NCBI GenBank assembly: GCA_019419555.1
Contig: DXZR01000024.1
Location: forward strand, 1 to 33,339
Length of the DNA: 33,339 nt
Reading direction: 5' to 3'
Source of the DNA: Collinsella sp.
GTDB lineage: Bacteria > Actinomycetota > Coriobacteriia > Coriobacteriales > Coriobacteriaceae
Shown one piece after another: positions 7,441-14,912 of the stretch. The position numbers and the translations under genes were made by a program. The stretch's first letter is position 1. Each line of letters starts with the position of its first letter. The notes beneath the pieces are model-generated. The model saw only the letters and a program-made list of their open reading frames with translations. It was not told the origin of the DNA and searched no databases.

Positions 7441-7509
7441 CTCACAGGGTTTGTGTATGGCTTCGCCAGGGCGCTTGTGCGCGAAGGCGCTCCATATTCA
7501 AACCCTGAG
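7441..7509 (-). ncRNA. Large leader hairpin upstream of the NusG-like gene
   Basis: On the minus strand the outer arm CAGGGTTTG pairs with CAAACCCTG (9 bp). This extends outward by CTCA/TGAG with a two-base bulge and inward by TATGG/CCATA, CTTCGC/GCGAAG and a GCGC tip. The whole forms a nested 69-base stem ending one base from the second repeat at 7404-7440. It has no U-run, so it is not a plain terminator. LoaP is known to act through an RNA hairpin in the 5' leader of its target operons; this could be that site or an autoregulatory leader. Confidence 0.55.
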
Positions 7510-8151
7510 CCCAGTTAGACAAGCACGTGGCTCTGCCCCACCGTGAACGGTATATAAGTGCAGTTGCTAGAGACGCGGACGTGTATCGCAAAATGACCGC
7601 GACTCCAGCTGGCTGCGTGCGAACCAGTCAAGCGGGTACAAAACTGGACCGTACGCAAACAACTGAAGACTGCTTAGGTTTGCCGTAGCAACTTAATGCA
7701 CTACCCAATGCGAACTTTTAAATGCCCGCAAAAACAAGTGCAAAATCGCGCATGGCAATCGATATTGGAGCTCGTGGTTTATCTAACACCGCCGTTACGG
7801 CCGGATGCTGATCGACCCTGCGCTTTATGGCTTACTGGAGCCGCGAGCACAGTTGAACTCATGTAACATTGGGTATCCTAGCACAAGCTGGTAGCGAAAC
7901 TGATTTGGCTAATGGCGGACAACATTTCGTTCATTTAACGTGTTCAAGGGGGTTGTTTTGGGATGTTGTTCACGTTGACGCAGGTTATTGGGATGCTGGC
8001 AATAATTGGGAGCGTTCCTGAAGCCCAAATGGAGAAGCGAGCTGCACTGGAAATTGCGTTTGGATAACAAACTATGTACAGACATGGGAAATAAATTGTG
8101 CAACTTTTTGTTGGTGTGGATTGGGTTTGTGGCGCGAGGCATTTTGGCATG
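7510..8151. other. Long gene-poor intergenic region
   Basis: No convincing gene is seen in about 640 bases. It should contain the promoter of the leftward exopolysaccharide operon. A TATATA at 7551-7556 stands about 40 bases before the leader hairpin, but no good -35 accompanies it. A second possible promoter on the minus strand is TTGCAC with TTAAAA 16 bases later, at about 7715-7745. A 34-codon plus-strand frame at 7963-8067 with a distant AAGGGGG was considered and not accepted. Confidence 0.4.
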
Positions 8152-8183
8152 AAAAAAGGCCTTTGGAATTCCGAAGGCCTTTG
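8152..8183 (-). terminator. Rho-independent terminator after tRNA-Ala
   Basis: Read on the minus strand, AAAGGCCTT and AAGGCCTTT form a stem around an inner GGAATTCC palindrome, followed by a run of six T. It begins 9 bases after the tRNA CCA end. Confidence 0.85.
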
Positions 8184-8192
8184 CATTCACGA

Positions 8193-8268
8193 TGGTGGAG
8201 ACGAGGGGGATCGAACCCCTGACCTCTTGACTGCCAGTCAAGCGCTCTCCCAGCTGAGCTACGCCCCC
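8193..8268 (-). tRNA. tRNA-Ala (anticodon GGC)
   Basis: A 76-base cloverleaf with encoded CCA. The acceptor stem GGGGGCG/CGTCTCC contains the G3-U70 pair that identifies alanine tRNAs. The anticodon stem CTTGA/TCAAG closes the loop CTGGCAG, giving anticodon GGC. The T arm carries GGTTCGATCC. It has its own promoter and terminator. Confidence 0.96.
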
Positions 8269-8281
8269 GTGACGAGGAGAT

Positions 8282-8310
8282 ACTATAGGGGAAGTTGACG
8301 CGGCGTGCAA
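8282..8310 (-). promoter_or_regulatory. Predicted promoter of tRNA-Ala
   Basis: On the minus strand TTGCAC (8305-8310) and TATAGT (8282-8287) are separated by exactly 17 bases and stand about 14 bases before the mature tRNA. This is a strong sigma-70-type match. Confidence 0.7.
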
Positions 8311-8323
8311 GGACTTTTTTGGG

Positions 8324-8980
8324 TCAGACTCTAAATGTCTCTTGATATAGGTAAGCAATGGCGGTGCCGGTGTGGACTTGGATCGTGGCTGTTGACCTGA
8401 CGACGTTGCTGATGCCTGTGTCCGCCAACAGGTCCAGGGGGCTGTGGTCTAGCTCCCACTCTAGGCCGTGTTCGCTTACCTCGGTGTTGGGGGCAATGCC
8501 GATGATGGAGAACGTCTTGCTCTCGGCGCCCTCAATGGTCCAGGATTCGCCTTCGTGCAGAATGCGAGCTGTGGTCGCGTCCTCGGCAATCCAGACGGGG
8601 GCGTCTTTGTAGTTGGCTAGTAAGCCTAGGACGCTTAGGGCCATATCCGGGCGGCCGCCCGTAGCGCAGGTCGCAACCACTTCGGCGCCCGGCCAGCGAC
8701 GGCGGACGGAATCGAGCGCCAGCGCCAGATCGGTATAGTCCTTGTACGGGTCGTGGCGCTCAACTTCAAAGTCCTCAGCGGCATCAACAAGAGCGCGACC
8801 GGCTTCGCTTACCGTATCGGCGTCCCCTACATACACGTCGCAGCTCAGGCGAGCGCCCAGCAGCGCGTCGAGACCGCGGTCCACGGCGACAACGTGGTCG
8901 CACTCCCCTACTAGCCTACGCAACAGATCCGCGCTCGCCACCAAGGGCGAGCCGCAAACCACTAATACCTTACAAGCCAC
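8324..8980 (-). CDS. Thiamine pyrophosphokinase family protein
   Basis: 218 residues with the thiamine pyrophosphokinase layout. VLVVCGSPLVASADLLRRLV is the opening strand; HVVAVDRGLDALL is the conserved AxDGG-like turn; YVGDADTVS corresponds to GDFDS; YKDYTDLALALDSV is the KDxTD motif; ATCATGGRPDMALSVL is the GGRxDH motif. The enzyme transfers pyrophosphate from ATP to thiamine, giving thiamine diphosphate in the cytosol. Two usual residues differ (A for F in GDFDS, M for H in GGRxDH), so activity is likely but not certain. Start GTG at 8980, 9 bases after the stop of the HAD phosphatase gene, so the two are probably co-transcribed. The C-terminal substrate-binding beta domain is present. 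Confidence 0.85.
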   Translation of the reverse strand: MACKVLVVCGSPLVASADLLRRLVGECDHVVAVDRGLDALLGARLSCDVYVGDADTVSEAGRALVDAAEDFEVERHDPYKDYTDLALALDSVRRRWPGAEVVATCATGGRPDMALSVLGLLANYKDAPVWIAEDATTARILHEGESWTIEGAESKTFSIIGIAPNTEVSEHGLEWELDHSPLDLLADTGISNVVRSTATIQVHTGTAIAYLYQETFRV

Positions 8981-8989
8981 AGCTCTCGC

Positions 8990-9679
8990 CTATCCCTCAA
9001 ACGCAAGCAGGCGGGCCAGATCCAGCTCCTCGTAGCTGTCGATAAAGATATCGCAGTTGGCGCGCACATCGTCGCGCTTCATGCGGCCGTGCGGGTCATA
9101 AATACCTACACGCTTAAAGCCGGCGACCCCAGAACTCCTTAGGCCAAAGACGGCGTCCTCAAACACCCACGCGCGCTCAAACTTGTGCCCGTGGCGCTCT
9201 TCTAGGCGGCGCAGCGCCAGCTCGTATACGTCGGGGAACTGTTTGGAGCGTCCTGCCTCGCCCGTCGTGGTAACAAACTCCATGTACGCGTCGAGCCCGG
9301 CGCCCGCAAGCGCAGACGTAACCAACTCGGCCGGCGTGGACGTGGCAACGCACAAGGCAATGCCCGCCGCATTCGTCTGCTCCAAAAATGCCAGGAGCCC
9401 CTCGCGCGGCGGCACCTTGGAGTACCCATCGATCAGGATGTCGCTCAGCTCGCGATACAGCTCCTCGCCATTCGCTCCAATGCCCCAGGTGTCGTGGTAG
9501 GCCTGGCACTCGTCCTCGAGCGACAAATGCTCAAACTGGGCAAAATCGTCGACCGTCACGTCAACTCCGTGGCGGTGCAATAACTCGGGCTGGGCATAGG
9601 CCCAAACGGGGGTGCTATTAACCAGCGTGCCGTCGCAATCGAAAATAAAAGCGACATTGGGAGCGGCGGTCTGGGACAT
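8990..9679 (-). CDS. HAD-superfamily hydrolase (phosphatase/phosphomutase-like)
   Basis: 229 residues. FIFDCDGTLVNSTPVW is HAD motif I with the nucleophile Asp and the DGT signature. LCVATSTPAELVTSALAGAGL is motif II, and RAWVFEDAVFGLRSSGVAGFKRVGIYD gives motif IV with its acidic pair. A helical cap follows motif I, as in subfamily IA (phosphoglycolate phosphatase, beta-phosphoglucomutase). The substrate cannot be told from sequence. Start ATG 9679 is chosen over a longer frame because AAAGG lies 6 bases before it. It is transcribed divergently from glgB and shares the GGTAAAAC repeats in its promoter, so a role in sugar-phosphate metabolism is plausible. It precedes thiamine pyrophosphokinase in the same operon. 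Confidence 0.85.
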   Translation of the reverse strand: MSQTAAPNVAFIFDCDGTLVNSTPVWAYAQPELLHRHGVDVTVDDFAQFEHLSLEDECQAYHDTWGIGANGEELYRELSDILIDGYSKVPPREGLLAFLEQTNAAGIALCVATSTPAELVTSALAGAGLDAYMEFVTTTGEAGRSKQFPDVYELALRRLEERHGHKFERAWVFEDAVFGLRSSGVAGFKRVGIYDPHGRMKRDDVRANCDIFIDSYEELDLARLLAFEG

Positions 9680-9702
9680 AAAAGTACCTTTCGATGTCAA
9701 AT

Positions 9703-9788
9703 GGTAAACAACCTGCTAAAAACGTTTTACCAAACGTCAAACCAACAATCAAAAAACCCTTATTGGTAAAACTGTCAAGAGTTTTACC
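9703..9788. promoter_or_regulatory. Cluster of GGTAAAAC operator-like motifs
   Basis: Four copies lie between the divergent HAD and glgB genes: GGTAAACA at 9703-9710, GTTTTACC at 9724-9731, GGTAAAAC at 9765-9772 and GTTTTACC at 9781-9788. The last two form a perfect 8-8-8 inverted repeat. The second overlaps TAAAAACGTTTTA, a palindrome with a central CG of the kind bound by LacI-family regulators. The same motif returns before the fusion gene at 19623 and 19658. The regulator is unknown. Confidence 0.5.
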
Positions 9789-10010
9789 ATCGCAATTCTG
9801 CCAGTGGTCTAAACATGGCGCTTACCGATTAAACGCCGCCCAAAAACCACTTTCCTTCATAAAAGTAACGTACAGGTGTTATCGTAGTTTCTGCCGAAAG
9901 TTCCACCGAGCACGCGAGGTGGAACGAATCATAGAACTATCGCCGTCCCTTCGATTCGTGCAGCCTTGGACCTTTCGCATCTAGTCACCAAGGCAACACG
10001 CTGCCGCGTC
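9789..10010 (+). other. glgB upstream region with leader hairpin
   Basis: No gene here. A perfect 8-bp hairpin, GTTCCACC (9900-9907) with GGTGGAAC (9918-9925), probably lies in the glgB leader. No convincing -35/-10 pair was found; TATCGT near 9876 is a weak -10 candidate. Confidence 0.35.
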
Positions 10011-12287
10011 ATGATGGGATCAAACGTGAGCGATACAAAGCTAAAGCCAACGGCTAAAAAGCCCGCAACCCGTAAAGCCGCCCCGCACGCACCGGAGCTC
10101 ACCAAGGACGATGTCTATCTATTTGGCATCGGCACGTGGGAGCGCAGCTGGGAAAAGATGGGCGCGCACCCCGACACGCAGAACCGTACGCGCGGCTGGC
10201 GCTTTTGCGTTTGGGCGCCCGATGTAAAGAGCGTGCATGTCATTGGCGAATTTAACGACTGGGATGAAGAAGCCAACCCGCTGGTGCCCGTGCATACGAG
10301 CGCTATTTGGGAAGGCTTTATTCCTGGCGCCGAGCAGGGCCAGCTCTATAAATACCTTATCGAGACCAACGAGGGTGAGAAGCTCTACAAGGCCGATCCG
10401 TATGCCTTTAAGGCCGAGTGCCCTCCGGGAACGGCGAGCGTGCTGTGGACCCTCGATGGCTACAAGTGGAACGACGCCGCATGGCTCAAGCACCGTGCCG
10501 GCCATAACCACATGTCACAGCCCCTTAACATCTACGAGGTGCATATTGGCTCGTGGAAGCGCCATGGCGACGCACCGCAGGGCGAGCCGGACGAGTACGG
10601 CAACTACCCCGGCCCCATGGATCCCTTCCCCGCGCAACGCGGCGAGTTCTACACTTACGACGACCTGTCGGTGGAGCTCGTGGACTACGTGCGCGACATG
10701 GGCTACACACATATCGAGGTCATGCCACTTATGGAACATCCCTTCGATGGCTCTTGGGGCTACCAGACGACCGGCTACTATGCCGCCACGTCGCGCTACG
10801 GCAACCCGCAGCAGCTCATGCACTTTATCGATGCATGCCACGAGGCAGGCATCGGCGTGATCATGGACTGGGTGCCCGGCGGTTTTTGCGCCGACTCCCA
10901 CGGCCTTGCCACCTTTAACGGCCACATGCTGTTTGAGCACGAGATTCACCCCAACTGGGGCACGCACAAGTTCGACTTCGCCCGTGGCGAGGTCCGCTCC
11001 TTCTTGGTCTCCAACGTACTGTATTGGCTCGAGAACTTCCATGTTGACGGCATTCGCATGGATGGCGTATCCAGCATGCTGTACCTCAACTTTGGCATCG
11101 ATGATCCCGGCCAAAAGAAGTTCAACAAGTACGGTACCGAGGAGGACCTGGACGCCAGCGCGTTTATCCGTCAGGTCAACTGCGCTGTGGAGGCGCACTT
11201 CCCCGACGTGATGATGATGGCCGAGGAGTCCACCGCGTGGCCGCTCGTGACCTACCCGCCGCAGGACGGCGGCCTGGGCTTCCACTACAAGTGGGACATG
11301 GGCTGGATGAACGACACCCTGCACTACATGCAGACCGATTTTCCGTGGCGCCCCGGCAACCACGGGCTGCTCACGTTCTCCATCATGTATGCCTTTACCG
11401 AGAACTTTATTTGCCCGCTGAGCCACGACGAGGTCGTCCACGGTAAATGCTCGCTGATCGGCCGTATGCCGGGCGACTGGTGGCGTCAGTTTGCCGGCCT
11501 GCGCACGCTCGCCTTCTACCAGATGACGCACCCCGGTGCCAAGCTCAACTTTATGGGCAACGAGATCGGCCAGTTTATTGAGTGGCGCTACTACGAGTCC
11601 ATCCAGTGGTTCCTGACCGAGGAGTACGAGACCCACCGTCATCATCAGGCGTTTATCAAGGCGCTCAACCACCTGTACACCGCCGAGCCCGCCCTGTACG
11701 AGCGCGGCTACACCGACGACGGCTTTACCTGGATTGACGCGGACAACTCCAAGCAGTCCATCGTGAGCTTTGTGCGCCAGGGCGAGGACGTCGATGACGA
11801 TCTGGTGATCCTGATCAACTTTGACCCGGCGAGCTACGAGAGCTTCCGTGTTGGCGTGCCGCGCGAGGGTGACTGGGAGGTCATCTTCGATTCCGACCGT
11901 CCCGAGTTTGGCGGCAGCGGCTATGCCGGCAAGGAGCCCTACACCTGCTCGAGCGAGCCCTATCCCTGGAACGGGCAGATGGACTCCATCGAGATTAAGG
12001 TGCCCGGGCTGGCTGGCGTGGTGCTTAAGCGCCGCGGCCCCAGCAGCTATAAGCCGCCTGTGGTCGAGGAGCCCAAGAAGGCGACGCGCAAGCGGGCGTC
12101 CTCGGTGAAGCCCAAGCCTGCGGCTGCCAAGAAGGCTCCGGCTAAGGCGAAGGCCACGACGACCAAGGCCAAGGCCAAGGCTGCCGCAAAGCCCGCTGCT
12201 AAGGCCGCAGCCAAGAAACCGGCTGCCAAAAAGGCCGCTACCAAGGCCAAGTCTGCTTCTGTTAAGCCGTCTGCCAAGGATGCGTAA
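10011..12287 (+). CDS. glgB: 1,4-alpha-glucan branching enzyme with histone-like tail
   Basis: 758 residues from ATG 10011; the start is uncertain (ATG 10014, or GTG 10026 with GGGA 6 bases before it, are alternatives). The enzyme cuts alpha-1,4 glucan chains and re-joins them as alpha-1,6 branches. After a short Lys-rich N-terminus comes a CBM48-type domain (RFCVWAPDVKSVHVIGEFNDWD), then the GH13 barrel. Visible blocks are DWVPGGFCADSHGL, the nucleophile block DGIRMDGVSSMLY, the acid block MMAEESTAWP and LSHDEVVHGK. Where many GlgBs have DWVPGHF this one has DWVPGGF; this may mark a subgroup. Residues from about 675 on are a Lys/Ala/Pro tail of about 80 residues (KPKPAAAKKAPAKAKATT and similar), not part of normal GlgB. 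First gene of the glgBPCDA operon. Confidence 0.93.
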   Translation: MMGSNVSDTKLKPTAKKPATRKAAPHAPELTKDDVYLFGIGTWERSWEKMGAHPDTQNRTRGWRFCVWAPDVKSVHVIGEFNDWDEEANPLVPVHTSAIWEGFIPGAEQGQLYKYLIETNEGEKLYKADPYAFKAECPPGTASVLWTLDGYKWNDAAWLKHRAGHNHMSQPLNIYEVHIGSWKRHGDAPQGEPDEYGNYPGPMDPFPAQRGEFYTYDDLSVELVDYVRDMGYTHIEVMPLMEHPFDGSWGYQTTGYYAATSRYGNPQQLMHFIDACHEAGIGVIMDWVPGGFCADSHGLATFNGHMLFEHEIHPNWGTHKFDFARGEVRSFLVSNVLYWLENFHVDGIRMDGVSSMLYLNFGIDDPGQKKFNKYGTEEDLDASAFIRQVNCAVEAHFPDVMMMAEESTAWPLVTYPPQDGGLGFHYKWDMGWMNDTLHYMQTDFPWRPGNHGLLTFSIMYAFTENFICPLSHDEVVHGKCSLIGRMPGDWWRQFAGLRTLAFYQMTHPGAKLNFMGNEIGQFIEWRYYESIQWFLTEEYETHRHHQAFIKALNHLYTAEPALYERGYTDDGFTWIDADNSKQSIVSFVRQGEDVDDDLVILINFDPASYESFRVGVPREGDWEVIFDSDRPEFGGSGYAGKEPYTCSSEPYPWNGQMDSIEIKVPGLAGVVLKRRGPSSYKPPVVEEPKKATRKRASSVKPKPAAAKKAPAKAKATTTKAKAKAAAKPAAKAAAKKPAAKKAATKAKSASVKPSAKDA

Positions 12288-12312
12288 CAAAACCGTTACA
12301 GCTGTAATTAAC

Positions 12313-12327
12313 CGCCCCGCGGGGGCG
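12313..12327 (+). repeat. GC hairpin between glgB and glgP
   Basis: CGCCCC, three bases, GGGGCG. No T-run follows, so it is unlikely to stop transcription fully; it may protect or process the mRNA. Similar hairpins lie in the other two wide gaps of the operon. Confidence 0.45.
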
Positions 12328-12381
12328 TAGGATACATGTCATAACCGTTCCGGGAGAAACATCCCCGGGGGAAAGGAACGT

Positions 12382-14808
12382 ATGAATAAGATCTTCGACA
12401 ACAAGCAGGAGTTTACCGAGCTCTATCGCGATGCCGTCATGAGCATCAGCGGCAAGAGCGTCGAGGCCGCCAGCGACCTCGACCGCTTTAACGCCCTGGC
12501 CAAGCTCGTGGCCGAGAAGGCGCGCACCGTTGCCACCAAGAGTGACGCCCGCGTCACCGCCGAGGGCAAAAAGCGCGTGTACTACTTCTCGATCGAGTTT
12601 TTGATCGGCCGCCTGCTCGACAACTACCTGCTCAACTTTGGCGTGCGCGACATGGTCGCCGAGGCGCTCGACGACATGGGCTTTGATCTGTCCGTCATCG
12701 AGAACCAGGAGCCCGATCCGGCGCTGGGCAACGGTGGCTTGGGCCGCCTGGCCGCATGCTTCTTGGATTCCATGGCAGCCGAGGGCATCGCCGGCTACGG
12801 CAACGGCATGCGCTACCGTTACGGTCTGTTTAAGCAGGAGATCGTCAACGGCAGCCAGGTCGAGGCCACCGACGAGTGGCTCACCCACGGCTATCCCTGG
12901 GAGGTCCGTCGTCAGGATAAGGCCGTGACCATTAAGTTTGGCGGCCGCGTCGAGGGCTTTGAGGAGAACGGCCGCACGTTCTACCGCACGGTGGACACGC
13001 AGGACATCCTGGCCGTCCCCTACGACATCCCCGTTGTGGGCTATGCCGGCGAGACCGTCAACAAGCTGCGCGTCTGGGCCGCCGAGCCGGTCGAGGAGCA
13101 CTTTGACCTGGAGGCCTTCAACCGCGGCGACTATGCTCTGGCCGATGCCGAGCGCGCTGAGGCCGAGGCCATCAGCGCCATTCTCTACCCCAACGACGCC
13201 GGCGAGCACGGCCGTCTGCTGCGCCTGAAGCAGGAGTACCTCTTTGTTTCGGCCGGCATCTACAGCCTGCTCGACACCTTTGAGAAGGAGCACGGCGCGA
13301 ACTGGGAGTTGCTGCCGCAGTTTGTAGCCATCCACACCAACGATACCCACCCCGCCATGTGCGGCCCCGAGCTCATGCGTATCCTCATCGACGAGAAGAA
13401 GCTCGAGTGGGATGACGCCTGGAACATCGTGACGCAGGTCGTGAGCTACACCAACCACACCATCCTGCCCGAGGCCTTGGAGAAGTGGCCTATCGGCACG
13501 TTCTCCAAGCTCCTCCCCCGCGTGTACCAGATCATCGACGAGATCAGCCGTCGTTGGCACGAGTCGTTCGACACCACGAAGGAGGGCTGGCAGGAGCGTC
13601 TGCGCCAGACCGCCATCCTGTGGGACGGCGAGATTCGCATGGCCAACCTGTCTGTGATCTGCAGCCACAGCGTCAACGGCGTTGCCAAGATCCACTCCGA
13701 CATCATCAAGAACATCGTGCTCAAAGACTTCTATGCCCTCACGCCCGAGAAGTTCAACAACAAGACCAACGGCATCTCGCACCGTCGCTTCTTTGCCGAG
13801 GCCAACCCCACCTATGCCAAGCTCGTGACCGAGGCCATTGGCGATGGCTGGCTCAAGGACGCCTATGAGCTGGAGAAGCTTAAAAGTTTCCAGAACGACA
13901 CCGAGTTCCTGAAGGCCGTTGGTGCCTCCAAGCGCGCCAACAAGGAGCGTCTGGCCGCCTACGTCAAGGCCGAGACCGGTCTGGTTATTGACCCCAACAC
14001 CGTCTTCGATGTCCAGGTAAAGCGCTTCCACGCCTATAAGCGCCAGCTCATGAACATCATGAAGGTGATGGACATCTACAACCGTCGCATCGCCGATCCT
14101 AACTTCCACGTGACGCCGACGACCTTCATCTTTAGCGGCAAGGCTGCCTCGAGCTACACCTTTGCCAAGGAGACCATCCGCCTCATTAACTCCGTTGCCG
14201 ACGTCATCAACAACGACGCCCGCGTCAACGAGGTCATGAAGGTCTGCTTTATCCCCAACTTCCGTGTGAGCAACGCTCAGCTCATCTACCCAGCCGCCGA
14301 GATCTCGGAGCAGATCTCCACGGCCGGCAAGGAGGCCTCGGGCACGTCCAACATGAAGCTCATGATGAACGGCGCCATTACGCTGGGCACCCTCGACGGC
14401 GCCAACATCGAGATCGCCGACCTGGCCGGCCGCGAGAACGAGGCCATCTTTGGCCTGACCGCACCCGAGGTCGAGCAGCTCTGGGCATCCAACAGCTACT
14501 TTGCGTGGGATACCCTCAACGGCGATCGCGAGCGTCTGGGTCGCGTTATGGAAGAGCTCAAGGACAACACCTTTGCGGGTCTTTCGGGCAACTTCGAGAG
14601 TATCTACAACGAGCTCATGAACAACAACGACCCCGACCTGGTCATGGCCGACTTCCGCAGCTACGTTGATGCATGGGAGAACCTCACGGGCAGCTACGGC
14701 GACCAGGAGACCTGGAACCGCAAGGCCCTGCTCAACACCGCCTCGAGTGGCTGGTTCTCGTCCGACCGCACCATTCGCGAGTATCGCGACGAGATCTGGC
14801 ACGCATAA
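12382..14808 (+). CDS. glgP: Glycogen/maltodextrin phosphorylase
   Basis: 808 residues, the usual length for GT35 phosphorylases. It releases glucose-1-phosphate from alpha-1,4 glucan ends using inorganic phosphate and pyridoxal phosphate. YYFSIEFLIGRLLDNYLLNFG, DPALGNGGLGRLAACFLDSMA and YGMRYRYGLF-like blocks mark the N-terminal half. The PLP signature EASGTSNMKLMMNGAITLGT carries the Schiff-base lysine at about residue 659, and KRFHAYKRQLMN is the conserved active-site stretch before it. AAAGGA lies 4 bases before the ATG; this site can pair with GTTCC at 12347-12351, so its exposure may be tuned. The gene sits 94 bases after glgB. Placing a degradative enzyme in the middle of the synthetic operon is common in Firmicutes-type clusters. 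Confidence 0.95.
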   Translation: MNKIFDNKQEFTELYRDAVMSISGKSVEAASDLDRFNALAKLVAEKARTVATKSDARVTAEGKKRVYYFSIEFLIGRLLDNYLLNFGVRDMVAEALDDMGFDLSVIENQEPDPALGNGGLGRLAACFLDSMAAEGIAGYGNGMRYRYGLFKQEIVNGSQVEATDEWLTHGYPWEVRRQDKAVTIKFGGRVEGFEENGRTFYRTVDTQDILAVPYDIPVVGYAGETVNKLRVWAAEPVEEHFDLEAFNRGDYALADAERAEAEAISAILYPNDAGEHGRLLRLKQEYLFVSAGIYSLLDTFEKEHGANWELLPQFVAIHTNDTHPAMCGPELMRILIDEKKLEWDDAWNIVTQVVSYTNHTILPEALEKWPIGTFSKLLPRVYQIIDEISRRWHESFDTTKEGWQERLRQTAILWDGEIRMANLSVICSHSVNGVAKIHSDIIKNIVLKDFYALTPEKFNNKTNGISHRRFFAEANPTYAKLVTEAIGDGWLKDAYELEKLKSFQNDTEFLKAVGASKRANKERLAAYVKAETGLVIDPNTVFDVQVKRFHAYKRQLMNIMKVMDIYNRRIADPNFHVTPTTFIFSGKAASSYTFAKETIRLINSVADVINNDARVNEVMKVCFIPNFRVSNAQLIYPAAEISEQISTAGKEASGTSNMKLMMNGAITLGTLDGANIEIADLAGRENEAIFGLTAPEVEQLWASNSYFAWDTLNGDRERLGRVMEELKDNTFAGLSGNFESIYNELMNNNDPDLVMADFRSYVDAWENLTGSYGDQETWNRKALLNTASSGWFSSDRTIREYRDEIWHA

Positions 14809-14842
14809 AGCGCGCGAGCCCCCTTTGCCGCACGGCATTACT

Positions 14843-14873
14843 CGACGGGCGTGACAGTGCGCCGCGCCCGTCG
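14843..14873 (+). repeat. GC hairpin between glgP and glgC
   Basis: CGACGGGCG (14843-14851) pairs with CGCCCGTCG (14865-14873) over a 13-base loop: a perfect 9-bp stem without a following T-run. It could act in mRNA processing or partial attenuation between the phosphorylase and the synthesis genes. Confidence 0.5.
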
Positions 14874-14912
14874 CTAATGGGTTAGGAACATCGATGACAG
14901 AAGGAGAAATCG

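Noticed and set aside
7963..8067. A 34-codon plus-strand frame beginning MLFTLTQVIGMLAIIG
   Set aside because: AAGGGGG is rather far upstream, the frame is short, and nothing else supports it. Left as unproven.
7909..8358. A 149-codon minus-strand frame over the tRNA
   Set aside because: It runs through tRNA-Ala, its promoter and its terminator; not a protein gene.
10515..12290. A 591-codon open frame antisense to glgB
   Set aside because: Same GC-rich shadow effect; low-complexity product without any motif or ribosome site.
12321..12381. Possible independent promoter for glgP
   Set aside because: GGATACATGTCATAACC gives no acceptable -35/-10 pair; the operon arrangement explains expression better.
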